DNA of 41,812 nucleotides from Chlamydiales bacterium (GCA_020831465.1 JAFIGI010000061.1:1-41812), one strand, 5' to 3'; counted from the stretch's first letter, positions 8,560 to 17,409 are shown. Notes: generated from the letters alone by a model not told the origin. A program made the numbers and translations.

Positions 8560-11033
8560 TGAGCAAAGAGATCGTTCTCTCATTTTCCGACTGTTGGCAA
8601 GCGGTTAAGCGGGCGAGATGGTTGATTCTTCTCTCAGCTCTCTTTTTTGGAGTATCGGCTTTTGCCTATTTTCTGATGAAAGATCCGACATTCACTGCAG
8701 AAGGGATCTTTAAGGGAAGCCCGCAGAGCTCTGCAACAGGAATCTCCAAAGCACTCGAGCTTCTAGGCGGAGGCGAATCCTACTCCAGCAATGATGATCC
8801 TAAAGTCTTTTTGCGCAGCTATCCGGTGATGGAAGAGGTGGTTAAATCCCTTCATTTACAGCTCAATATCCGCGAGAAGAGAGCGCCCAAACCCCTGCGG
8901 AGGATTTGGAATACGTTAAAAGCCGAGCGCGCTCAACGCCTTCTCAAAAAAAAACGAACCGAATCTCCCATTCCACTAAAGGAGCCCGTTTCCTCCGAAG
9001 TCGTTTTGGAGGATCGAGAGATCCTTCTGCAATGCGCTCAACTTGAGTATCCCCAACTTTTAACCGACAAACTTCTTCTCGTTTTTCTCGATGCAAGCCG
9101 CTTTCAAGTCTCGCGGAAAAAAGATTTGCTTGGAACGGGAGAGCTGGGCAAACCCTTTCGATGGGAAGGAGGAAATTTTGTATTGAATTCTACCAAGTCG
9201 CTTGAAGGCAAGTCTTTTTACCTTACGTTTATTCCTCTTCACGCAGCAGCGAAAAGCCTGGAAAATTCGATATCTGTGAAGCGCAGCAAGAATCATAATT
9301 CCATTGTCCATATCTCTTTTACCCATCGCGACCGCAACCTCACGGCAAATGTCGTCAACACGACGATGGAAGCCTTTCAAAAATATCTGCAAGACGAAGG
9401 GAAGAGAAAGATTTCGAAGCAGTTGGGATATTTGCGGCAAAGGCAGGACGAGAGCCTCGAAGGGCTTGAAGCGATCATGGAAGAGCGCAAGGCCTACCTT
9501 GAAGCACATCTCGACTCGGGAGAGCTCTTTTTGCTGGAAAACGAACTCCAGTTCATGGCAGCTCGGCAGACCAAAGCCCGAAGCGACCTCGATCATCTCT
9601 CCGCGGAAATGCAGGCGATCCACCAGATTTTAACAGGTCAGCAAACTATCGTCTTTGCCCGAATGCTTGAGAAACTTCGCGAAAAACGCCCTTTAGCTGC
9701 GCAAACCTTGACCATCGATGGGGCAAGGACGCTTATTCGCGAGCAGGAGCAAGCGATTGAACGCGTCCGGCTAGAGCAGGAACAGTATGATTATTGCCTT
9801 GCCAAACTCGAACAGCCCGATTTTGATACCTCTTCCCTTTCAAAATTAATCGATGATTCCACCTTGAAAAGCCGCTTCGACAAAATCCACGATCTTCACC
9901 GCAATTTGATCGATGAAAGGAATTGGACCTCAAGGGAGAGAGAGCAGCTTCAGGAGCAACTGATAACTGAGCGGGAATTTTTAGCGAAACATCTCAGAGA
10001 TTTAAAGAAGGGGGCAGAGTTAAAAGATGAGGTGCTGCGCGCTCACCTACGCGAGCTTCAGGAAGCGATGCTCTTTCTTTTGCTTGACCGCTATGAAGGG
10101 ATCGAAGAGTCTTTGCGCGACCTTGCCCTCAAAGCCTCCCATTTTCCCGAAAAATGGCTGGCCGAGCAAAAAATCGAACTCAATACAAATCTTCATACCG
10201 AAATTATCGAGTCGATAACAAAAATGATCGAGGCAAAAAATATCGGATACCACCTCGAGTACCTCGCCTCTTCACCCCTTATGCGTGCTCCACTTCCCGT
10301 GATTCCGAATTCTCCCAAACTCCTCTTCGGTTTTTTGGCCGGAAGTTTTTTGGGAGGGTTTTTAATTTTGGTGGGCATTTTTTTTCGGGAAGTAAGGCTG
10401 GGACCGACCGCCTCATATGCGAACCTGAAGGGTGAAGGAAAGCAGGTCCTCTCCTATTCCCACACATTCGAAGACCTGAAAAAAATCCATTATCACCTTA
10501 AATCAAAGGGAAGGGTGCTTTCAATATTGGCGAAAAACCCTTCCTTCGCCTTTGACCTTGCCGCCCTTTTCTCAAAAGGGAACGAAAAGATACTGATGAT
10601 CGATCTATCCAAAAACGTGGAAAAAGAGACCTGGACAGAAACGGTTTACGGGCAAAATCTTGCGATAGGAGCTCCTGAAGGTTTCAAAGAAGTCGTCCTT
10701 GGCAGCTCATCCTTTCTAAAGGCATTGGAAAAGCACAAAGCTGATTTTGATCGGATTTTGATCCTTTCCGTAGCCCCTTTTGATCATTTGGAAGTGCGCC
10801 TTGCACTTGATTTAGCTGACCAAGCGCTAGTCATGCTTCGGGATGAGAGATGGAGTAGGCTGCCCACGCTCTCTGAGAGCACACTCTTTGTGACCGAGGC
10901 GATTAAAAAAACACCTCTTTCGCTTTCCGAGCTAATTCCCTTTTTGGAACGAGTTACTTCTTTTTCTTCTTGGGAACGGACGAAGAAAAGGCATCTTGGA
11001 GAGCCTCCACAAAGTGGGAGCCGCGCGCTCTGA
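8559..11033 (+). CDS. Wzz/Wzc-like chain-length protein with degenerate kinase domain
   Basis: A polysaccharide co-polymerase of 824 residues. The start at 8559 overlaps the previous stop (TAATG) and directly precedes the Wzz domain. A first membrane helix lies at about 20-40. The periplasmic part includes a long coiled coil (about 270-540), and a second helix near 587-608 is preceded by the usual Pro-rich APLPVIPNSPKLL. The cytoplasmic remainder (about 610-824) aligns by eye to BY-kinases: ILMIDLSKN stands where Walker A' should be and FDRILILSVAP resembles Walker B. However, the P-loop position reads SILAKNPSFAFDLAALFS, with no GxxxxGK[ST], and no tyrosine cluster is present. It overlaps the converging TPR gene by 80 bases. 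Confidence 0.88.
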   Translation: MSKEIVLSFSDCWQAVKRARWLILLSALFFGVSAFAYFLMKDPTFTAEGIFKGSPQSSATGISKALELLGGGESYSSNDDPKVFLRSYPVMEEVVKSLHLQLNIREKRAPKPLRRIWNTLKAERAQRLLKKKRTESPIPLKEPVSSEVVLEDREILLQCAQLEYPQLLTDKLLLVFLDASRFQVSRKKDLLGTGELGKPFRWEGGNFVLNSTKSLEGKSFYLTFIPLHAAAKSLENSISVKRSKNHNSIVHISFTHRDRNLTANVVNTTMEAFQKYLQDEGKRKISKQLGYLRQRQDESLEGLEAIMEERKAYLEAHLDSGELFLLENELQFMAARQTKARSDLDHLSAEMQAIHQILTGQQTIVFARMLEKLREKRPLAAQTLTIDGARTLIREQEQAIERVRLEQEQYDYCLAKLEQPDFDTSSLSKLIDDSTLKSRFDKIHDLHRNLIDERNWTSREREQLQEQLITEREFLAKHLRDLKKGAELKDEVLRAHLRELQEAMLFLLLDRYEGIEESLRDLALKASHFPEKWLAEQKIELNTNLHTEIIESITKMIEAKNIGYHLEYLASSPLMRAPLPVIPNSPKLLFGFLAGSFLGGFLILVGIFFREVRLGPTASYANLKGEGKQVLSYSHTFEDLKKIHYHLKSKGRVLSILAKNPSFAFDLAALFSKGNEKILMIDLSKNVEKETWTETVYGQNLAIGAPEGFKEVVLGSSSFLKALEKHKADFDRILILSVAPFDHLEVRLALDLADQALVMLRDERWSRLPTLSESTLFVTEAIKKTPLSLSELIPFLERVTSFSSWERTKKRHLGEPPQSGSRAL

Positions 11034-11964
11034 GAAATTTCAACTCTTTATCCCCCTTCCTCTTCTCTCCATGCATGTAATAGAGCCGGCCTAAGAGGTA
11101 GTGCGTTTTCTCGTGGTCAAGATCGATCATCAGCGTATCATGGAGCGATTCGATCGCTTGAAGATCTTCTTTCATATCGATGTAAGCGATCGCAAGATAA
11201 AAGGACGATTCTGCATCTTCGGGATTCAGTTCCAACGCCTTTTTAAAAACCTTCACTGCTTTTTTCGGTTTGCCTGCCGTCAGGTAGCACAACCCGAGGT
11301 TATAGAAACTGTCAGAGACATCTGGACGTAATTCGATTGCTCTTTCGTAGGCAGCGGTCGCCTCTTTCCATTTTTTTTCGAAAGAGTGGAATAGCCCCAA
11401 CTTGATCCACCCCTTCCAGTAGGAGGGGTTGATCGCCACCGTCTTGTTCAAGCAATCGACCGCTTCCACCAAATCGCCTTGCTCTCCAAAAACTAGAGCA
11501 AGGTTATAAGAAGCTTTGTAATGGGTAGAATCGTGTTTGAGAGCCTCCTTGTAATAGCTGACAGCTTCCTGAAATGAGCCGGCCTGGTCGTAGGCACACC
11601 CTAAGCTGAATAGACATTCCGAGTCGCGGGGATGGTCTTTAAGATAGATCTTATACTGCTTGATCGCCTCATCCGGCTCTCCCTGCCTTTCAAAAGCGGC
11701 TCCAAGGCAGTAATGGAGATAGCCGTTATCGGGATCGATCTCTAGGCCCCGTTCGCACCACCTCATCCCCACATCAATATCTCCGAGCTCGAGGGAGATG
11801 ATCCCTAAGTAGCAATAGGCAAGAGGAAGCGAGGGATCGTGGCGGATCGCTTCCTGGAACTCCAGCTGAGCCTCTTCATACTTCCCGTCCAAAAATTTTC
11901 CGACACCCGCGCAAAAATATTCTTTGGCGAGATTAGGCTCCCTCGCCGGCAATGAATTACCCAT
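10954..11964 (-). CDS. TPR-repeat protein (CT683-like)
   Basis: A 336-residue protein made almost wholly of tetratricopeptide repeats: eight to nine 34-residue units with the A/L-Y-LG-A/P spacing (for example LAYCYLGIISLELGDIDVG, FYNLGLCYLTAGKPKKAVK). TPRs form a right-handed superhelix that holds protein partners; the partner is unknown. No signal peptide is seen, and the C-terminus ends in five lysines. The position beside PBP2 and upstream of suf matches CT683. A GTAGGTG stretch about eight bases before the ATG may serve as ribosome site. The last 80 bases lie antisense to the Wzc-like gene, so the accessory block was joined flush to it. Confidence 0.88.
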   Translation of the reverse strand: MGNSLPAREPNLAKEYFCAGVGKFLDGKYEEAQLEFQEAIRHDPSLPLAYCYLGIISLELGDIDVGMRWCERGLEIDPDNGYLHYCLGAAFERQGEPDEAIKQYKIYLKDHPRDSECLFSLGCAYDQAGSFQEAVSYYKEALKHDSTHYKASYNLALVFGEQGDLVEAVDCLNKTVAINPSYWKGWIKLGLFHSFEKKWKEATAAYERAIELRPDVSDSFYNLGLCYLTAGKPKKAVKVFKKALELNPEDAESSFYLAIAYIDMKEDLQAIESLHDTLMIDLDHEKTHYLLGRLYYMHGEKRKGDKELKFLRARGSHFVEALQDAFSSSVPKKKKK

Positions 11965-12151
11965 AAAACAACACCTACGAAAGTTTGCTGCTTTCTCAAA
12001 TGCAAATTCGGTGCCAAATCCTCAAAGAAAATCTAAACAAATAAATCGTGCTTGTGTGAACAGTGATGACTTAAAATTCTAATTTTCTGAGATATAGATA
12101 AAACAGGCAGAGAGGGGAGTAGTAGTCAAGGCTTAAACCCAGGATTCCATC

Positions 12152-15100
12152 CTACTCCATGTTGTGAGAAGCTTTAATCTCCCTCCATTTTTGGACGATT
12201 TTCGCAGCGAGAGGAGCCGCGTCTTTGCCGAACTCCCCCTGCCGCAGATAGACGATTACGATCAGCTCGGGCTTGGTGTAATCGGAGTCCTCGTAGGAGA
12301 TAGCGCCAAACCAGATATCCTTCGATTTCAATCTTCCCGAGGTGCCGTCAAGGCTATATCGCTCCATCACTTCAGCCGTGCTCGTCTTTCCGATAATTTG
12401 ATTCACTAAGGTTGCAGGAAATTGTTGTTTCAAAATGCGAGCAGTCCCTTTCTCACCGATCACGACTTGACGAAGTCCTTGCAGCAAAATCTCTTGCATC
12501 TGTTTCGGAAGAAACACTCTCCAGCGGACCTCCTTCTCGCCGCTTGCAATCTGCGGCTTGAGCAGCTCACCCCCATTGGCCAAAGCGGCCATCATCACAC
12601 CGGTCTGCAAAGGGGTTCCAACCAAGCTATGTTGCCCGATCGACATGGCATAGAGTCCCGTTCGGTTGTAGGCAACATCTCTAGGAATTCTTCCTGCGTA
12701 TTCTCCGGGCAGATCGATTCCCGTCCTACTTCCATAGCCGAGAAGCTGGGAGGCGGCACAAATATCTTCAGGATCTTCCAGAATATCTCCTGCCAGCATG
12801 GCAAAGTAGGGATTGCTTGAGGTTTCAAGCGCGCGCACGAGATCGACCCGTCCGATTCCCGCATGTTCCGATCTGGGCAGCCGCCCGCCCCTGTAGTAAA
12901 TTGGAATTGTGCGTCCATCAAGGGTGTACCCAATATTCCAGCCGCCCTCTTTCCCCCATGTTCGATGTTTGTCATCGATGATCGTCAATGGGTTGAGCTC
13001 ATAAGGATGATTGAAGTAGCGTTGCCGGAGAGCTTCATATGCAGGGATCAACTTAAAAATCGAACCGATCGTCGTAGCCTGGCGAAAGGCGTGCGAGCGG
13101 GCGTAGCCGAATCCGTATGGTGGATAGAAAGCTGAAGCTAAGTCTTTTTCAAGCGAGCCGTGCAAGCCGGAGTAACTTCCAATAAGCGGGCGCTCCAGCT
13201 CGGTAAACGAGCGCAAACTCTGTAAAAAAGGGAATAAAACTCTATTCCGATCAAAAGTTTCGACTAACATTTTCAGTTGCCGATAGTGGTAGACCCACGG
13301 AAGACCACCGTGAGCACCCTGGGCAAGCTCTTGAGCCCAATCTTTTAAAGTCGAAGTATAGGGTTCAAGAGAGGCTTCGGTAAGTTCGGTCTCGCCGGTA
13401 AGAAAAAGGGTGATCAACTCCCAGCGGTATCGTTCCCAGAAGGAGGCGAACTGCTTCTTTAACTCCTTATCGAGGTATTCGATATAGGGACGCGCGTATT
13501 TTCGCCCCGCCTTTTTCTCCTCGAAGCGTTTTTGAGCGAGAAAATCCTTAAACTCCTCCTCACGCCACCTCTTAAAATCACACTGACGGAATATCTCTTC
13601 GACGATTTCACGGACGGCCTCTCTAACCGACACCATACGCGCGCTCGCTTCGCGATACTCTCCGAGCATCATCTCACCAATTAACGTGCTGAAAGAGGGG
13701 GAGAACCGACTCTCATCGACCGCAACTCTATAGAGATCTACAAGAAGGAGCTTTTCGTAATTCATAGGTAGAGTTTGAAAATAGGGATCAAGCTGGAGAC
13801 GGATCTCCTCGATTTTAGATTTATGCGCAGCGGTTTTTTGCTCAAAGAACTCCCGTTCCTGAAGTGTGGTAACGCTTCCTGTCATCACATCGTTCCCATC
13901 CGCATAAACAGCATCAAAGACTTTAGAGGGCGTAATTGTAAGTTCCTCAGACTTGAAAAGGGCGATCAGCTCTTCGACCTTTCTCTGAACCAAGATCGCA
14001 TCATTGATCTCGGCTCTCGATTCAATGGTTTGTCTAACGGGTGAGTGGGTAGGGAGGATCGAATGAAGGTAAGCCTCCCAATCAAGTTCGATCTCCTCCT
14101 CATAATAGATTCCGCGGAGAGAATCGTATCGTTCGCGAGAAAAGGGACGCTTGAGATCCCAAAGAGCTGCAAGATGCTCCTCTGTTTCAAGCCACTGGTT
14201 TATACGATCATTTTTCTCCCTAACTTCATGGAGCGACCCTGCCCGAATAAAGTCGTTCGGATCAAAGCGGGGAAAAGATGCAAGGGCGTAGACCTCGCCT
14301 GTGCAAGGTTCCATCACAACGATCCCCCCCCCCTTCACCCATGGTTGATTTTCGGGAATCAAGGCGCGCCGTTTGACAGAAGCGGGACGACTGCTTGGAG
14401 GCTCCTGATCATATTCAACCAGCAGCTGTTCCGCATAGGATTGGAGTTCGGAAGAGAGGGAGAGGACGATGCGTCGACCCGGCACTGAGGCTTCCGATCC
14501 AGGAAGCTCACGTAAAAAATTTCCCCGCGTGTCGGAGAGATAGATGTGTTTGCCTCTCAATCCTCTCAAGCTCTCGTCAAAAAAAGCTTCGACGCCCATT
14601 TTCCCAATAAGGTCATTGATCGTATACGCTTTTTTTTCCAGCTGGTCGAGCCGTTCCCTCACCTCTTCGATTGTCGGGCGCCCCTCCGGAAATGCGGGCA
14701 TCTCCCCCTCTTCCCAGATAGCGATGCACTCACGCAATTCATGCAGCTCTTCCGTAATCGCCTTGTATTCCCCCTGGCTAATCGGACCGATATATCCGAT
14801 CACCTCCCCTCCCACTTTGCCCAGCGGGTAGTACCGCTTAGCGGCAATCTCCGCCTGCACCCCCGGCCAATCTTTCTCGAGCATTTTAAGACGAAAGTAC
14901 TCCTCTTCGCTGATATTCTCTTTTAATACGCAGGGGACGTTGCCCAAAATGGCCGCCTTCGAATGGATCAGATCTTCGATCCGCTCTGAATCGAGATGGA
15001 GTTCTTCCCCGAGTTTCTCCGCAAGAGCGGTGATGTACTCTTTTCTATAGAAGCGCTTGACCCGCTTCCCCTCAGGAGTTTTCTCCCATATCCATCTAGG

Positions 15101-15376
15101 AAGTTCCCGGATCCCACCATAGGTAACGGCCGCATTGTACTGGACTTTATTGGTTGCAAGAGGGATATGGAAGCGGTCGCAGATCGTCGCCCTCTCTGCA
15201 CGTTCGATGACAACCCGCTGCTGCGGCCGTTTCGCCTCCTCGAGCTTCTCCTCGTGTTGTAGAACGGCGAGGTGCCAGACGCGAAAGAGAATCAAGAGGA
15301 TGACAACTAATATTGCGTTGAGGATCCGGTTCGCTTTTTCCGGGATCGTGTCCTTATTGAGGCGTCGCTTTTTCAC
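12152..15376 (-). CDS. pbp2: Giant penicillin-binding protein 2 (transpeptidase)
   Basis: Class B PBP, the peptidoglycan cross-linking enzyme of the elongation/division machinery and a beta-lactam target. The 1074 residues are far above the usual 600-700 but match the chlamydial form (CT682). A membrane anchor lies at about 17-39, a dimerisation domain up to about 340, and the transpeptidase begins at GGGIVVMEPCTGEVYALASFPRFDP (about 345-370). The catalytic serine is in SIFK near 770, SSN is near 853, and the third motif is KTS (in GKTSTAE) near 997 rather than the common KTG. About 350 extra residues, charged and helical, sit between the domain start and the catalytic serine. The start is GTG, with no clear ribosome site. 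TPR gene downstream; rpsB side upstream, as in Chlamydia. Confidence 0.93.
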   Translation of the reverse strand: MKKRRLNKDTIPEKANRILNAILVVILLILFRVWHLAVLQHEEKLEEAKRPQQRVVIERAERATICDRFHIPLATNKVQYNAAVTYGGIRELPRWIWEKTPEGKRVKRFYRKEYITALAEKLGEELHLDSERIEDLIHSKAAILGNVPCVLKENISEEEYFRLKMLEKDWPGVQAEIAAKRYYPLGKVGGEVIGYIGPISQGEYKAITEELHELRECIAIWEEGEMPAFPEGRPTIEEVRERLDQLEKKAYTINDLIGKMGVEAFFDESLRGLRGKHIYLSDTRGNFLRELPGSEASVPGRRIVLSLSSELQSYAEQLLVEYDQEPPSSRPASVKRRALIPENQPWVKGGGIVVMEPCTGEVYALASFPRFDPNDFIRAGSLHEVREKNDRINQWLETEEHLAALWDLKRPFSRERYDSLRGIYYEEEIELDWEAYLHSILPTHSPVRQTIESRAEINDAILVQRKVEELIALFKSEELTITPSKVFDAVYADGNDVMTGSVTTLQEREFFEQKTAAHKSKIEEIRLQLDPYFQTLPMNYEKLLLVDLYRVAVDESRFSPSFSTLIGEMMLGEYREASARMVSVREAVREIVEEIFRQCDFKRWREEEFKDFLAQKRFEEKKAGRKYARPYIEYLDKELKKQFASFWERYRWELITLFLTGETELTEASLEPYTSTLKDWAQELAQGAHGGLPWVYHYRQLKMLVETFDRNRVLFPFLQSLRSFTELERPLIGSYSGLHGSLEKDLASAFYPPYGFGYARSHAFRQATTIGSIFKLIPAYEALRQRYFNHPYELNPLTIIDDKHRTWGKEGGWNIGYTLDGRTIPIYYRGGRLPRSEHAGIGRVDLVRALETSSNPYFAMLAGDILEDPEDICAASQLLGYGSRTGIDLPGEYAGRIPRDVAYNRTGLYAMSIGQHSLVGTPLQTGVMMAALANGGELLKPQIASGEKEVRWRVFLPKQMQEILLQGLRQVVIGEKGTARILKQQFPATLVNQIIGKTSTAEVMERYSLDGTSGRLKSKDIWFGAISYEDSDYTKPELIVIVYLRQGEFGKDAAPLAAKIVQKWREIKASHNME

Positions 15377-15508
15377 GCCGTAATGGTAACCATCATTTTT
15401 TTCTTGGTTAAGAAAAAACTTATTGTGTAAAATTTTCTTAATAAAAATTTAACGAATCTAGCTAATTGGAGAGATTGATTCTGATTCTAAAACTTTTAAG
15501 GAAAAACC
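15377..15508. other. Divergent AT-rich spacer
   Basis: This spacer between the divergent PBP2 and ankyrin-like genes is strongly AT-rich over 15395-15455 and should hold both promoters, but no pair of boxes stands out. AAGGA (15500-15504) precedes the ankyrin-like ATG. Confidence 0.4.
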
Positions 15509-16444
15509 ATGATTAATAGCATCTATTCCTCATTTTCAGATCAATCTTTTCATCAGTTATATGGAAGTGAATTAAGTGCAATACCGGAAAATCTTAGATG
15601 GGCACTTCAACAAAAAAACGTACTCAACTTTACCTTCAAAGAAGGTTGTCACAGGTACTCCCTACTTGAATTCGCTATCAAATGCGATGATTACAAAGCA
15701 GTCTACAAAGCGATTCAGAGTGGAGCCGATCTCACATATTCAGAAGCTAGCGGAAGTGGAAATCCGCTCCATTTCTATATACAATCCCTAAACGAATATA
15801 CCCCTCCTAACCTTGAGATCTTAAATCTGCTCACAGATTATATCGATATTAACGACAAAGAGTCGAGTTATTCCAAAACCCCCTTAGAGTGCGCTTTAGA
15901 ACATATGGCGGGATATTTGAAAATCCATTGGAAAGTCATTGAAATATTGCTCGAAAAAGGGAGTAAAATCGAGAGAAATCTCTTCACGGGAAAAAGACCC
16001 GTTGAGACGTTCATCGACCCATGGGTTGAAAATTCTACACGTAAGACATATTTAAAGGAGTTCACTTTTCTAAAAAATCTCGTCCAATACATCGAACTAG
16101 AAAAAAAATATTATCCCGATTCTAGTTCTCCCCTAACACTTGAGCAATTTAAAAAAACTACCTCAACCATACTTGAACATTTTGAGTTCATTGCTGAAGA
16201 ATTTAGAATCTCATCTTACTATTTCAACTTAACCGGCCTCATCCCAGATGAAACTAAAAGCACTTTTAAATATCGAAAAGAGGCGTGCAAATATTTGGTT
16301 AATTACAATTATTATTTTCATAAACTTCTTCCAGGTCATGCATTTAAAGAATGTTTTGATCTTTGGATATTACCCTCACTTTGCTATGTGTGCGAAGGAA
16401 TCGATCGGGATTACGCACTCTCTCTCAAGGCCTCCTTGCAATAA
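15509..16444 (+). CDS. Ankyrin-repeat-like protein, possible effector
   Basis: A 311-residue protein with a clear ATG and an AAGGA ribosome site. Residues about 45-165 contain ankyrin-like units: SLLEFAIKCDDYKAVYKAIQSGADLTY, then GNPLHFYIQ, ILNLLTDYIDIND with KTPLECALEH, and VIEILLEKGSKIE. The C-terminal half (about 190-311) is helical and not recognised. No signal peptide or membrane segment is present. Its codon use is far more AT-rich than that of its neighbours, suggesting transfer or relaxed constraint. It stands exactly where ompA (CT681) lies in Chlamydia, between rpsB and PBP2. Ankyrin proteins in intracellular bacteria are often secreted effectors; with a T3SS in the same window that is a reasonable guess, no more. 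Confidence 0.75.
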   Translation: MINSIYSSFSDQSFHQLYGSELSAIPENLRWALQQKNVLNFTFKEGCHRYSLLEFAIKCDDYKAVYKAIQSGADLTYSEASGSGNPLHFYIQSLNEYTPPNLEILNLLTDYIDINDKESSYSKTPLECALEHMAGYLKIHWKVIEILLEKGSKIERNLFTGKRPVETFIDPWVENSTRKTYLKEFTFLKNLVQYIELEKKYYPDSSSPLTLEQFKKTTSTILEHFEFIAEEFRISSYYFNLTGLIPDETKSTFKYRKEACKYLVNYNYYFHKLLPGHAFKECFDLWILPSLCYVCEGIDRDYALSLKASLQ

Positions 16445-16465
16445 AATGGGGCTATAAACTATAGT
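16436..16465 (+). promoter_or_regulatory. Candidate promoter of tRNA-Gly / rpsB operon
   Basis: TTGCAA (16436-16441), an 18-base gap, then TATAGT (16460-16465), ending 12 bases before the tRNA. The -35 box overlaps the last codons of the ankyrin-like gene. It may drive the tRNA alone or also read into rpsB. Confidence 0.45.
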
Positions 16466-16477
16466 TTCACATCCATT

Positions 16478-16548
16478 GCGCCTGTAGCTCAATGGTAGAG
16501 CAGTAGCCTTCCAAGCTACTGGTGTCAGTTCGATTCTGATCAGGCGCT
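16478..16548 (+). tRNA. tRNA-Gly (anticodon TCC)
   Basis: Full cloverleaf: acceptor GCGCCTG pairs with CAGGCGC (16541-16547) plus discriminator T. The D arm is GCTC/GAGC, the anticodon stem GTAGC/GCTAC has loop CTTCCAA (anticodon TCC, 16510-16512), and the T arm GTCAG/CTGAT has loop TTCGATT. CCA is not encoded. It lies just upstream of rpsB. Confidence 0.95.
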
Positions 16549-16580
16549 TTACTAACTCAGAGTTACTAGTTTAATTATTA

Positions 16581-16644
16581 ACCAAGACCGAAATCTTGCC
16601 GAGAGCAGGATGCCGCGTCAAAAGTCAAAGGGACAAGGCTTGGT
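16581..16644 (+). promoter_or_regulatory. Structured rpsB leader
   Basis: ACCAAG (16581-16586) is the exact complement of CTTGGT (16639-16644), the six bases touching the rpsB ATG, and CTTG (16595-16598) can pair with CAAG (16634-16637) inside it. The likely ribosome site (AAAGGGA, 16627-16633, or AAGG, 16635-16638) falls in the enclosed segment. rpsB leaders are autoregulated by S2 in some bacteria; whether this is such an element is inference. Confidence 0.4.
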
Positions 16645-17409
16645 ATGAAAAAAGACCCTAGCGTTAAAGATTTATTAGAAGCTGGAGCCCATTTCGGGCA
16701 CCAGAAACGGCGTTGGAACCCCAAGATGAAGCGTTTTATATTTGAGGTTCGCAACGGTTTATATATTATCGATTTGGCTAAAACCCTTCAGCAGCTCCGA
16801 AAAGGGGTAGAGGTGGTCACCGATACTGTTTCCCATCGGAAATCGATCTTATTCGTTGGAACAAAAAAACAAGCTAAATCGGTTATCCGCGAGTGTGCCG
16901 AGGCATGCGGCGAATTTTACGTCTGTGAGCGCTGGCTCGGTGGTATGCTCACAAACATGAGCACGATCCGCAACTCGATCAAAACTCTCGAAAAAATCGA
17001 GCACAAGCTTGCAACTGGCGGCGAAGGACTAACTAAAAAAGAGATCTCCCTCCTTACCAAGGAACAGGATAAACTCGATCGCAACCTTTCAGGAATCCGC
17101 ACAATGCGCAAACTTCCCGGTCTCCTGGTGGTTGTCGACCCAAGTCACGAACATATCGCCGTAGCGGAAGCCAAAAAACTCGGCATCCCCGTTCTTGCTC
17201 TCGTCGACACCAACTGCGATCCCGACCCGATCGACCATGTGATCCCTTGCAACGATGACGCCCTAAAAAGCGTAAAGCTTATCGTCCAGGCACTAACGCA
17301 AGCAGCGATTGACAAAAAAAATGAACTCAATCTTTCTTTAGGAAAAGAGGGAGAAGAGGAAGTCAAAATCCCTTCCTCCGGAAAAGAAGAAGAGGAGGCC
17401 CTTAAATGA
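16645..17409 (+). CDS. rpsB: 30S ribosomal protein S2
   Basis: Component of the 30S subunit, needed for its late assembly together with S1. The 254 residues carry the family signature from LLEAGAHFGHQKRRWNPKM at the N-terminus through RWLGGMLTN and the DPSHEHIAVAEAKKLGIPVLALVDTN segment with the CDPDPIDHVIP motif. An acidic Glu-rich tail of about 25 residues follows, as in several S2 proteins. It overlaps the tsf start by four bases (ATGA). First gene of rpsB-tsf-pyrH-frr, the common bacterial order, CT680 position. Confidence 0.97.
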   Translation: MKKDPSVKDLLEAGAHFGHQKRRWNPKMKRFIFEVRNGLYIIDLAKTLQQLRKGVEVVTDTVSHRKSILFVGTKKQAKSVIRECAEACGEFYVCERWLGGMLTNMSTIRNSIKTLEKIEHKLATGGEGLTKKEISLLTKEQDKLDRNLSGIRTMRKLPGLLVVVDPSHEHIAVAEAKKLGIPVLALVDTNCDPDPIDHVIPCNDDALKSVKLIVQALTQAAIDKKNELNLSLGKEGEEEVKIPSSGKEEEEALK

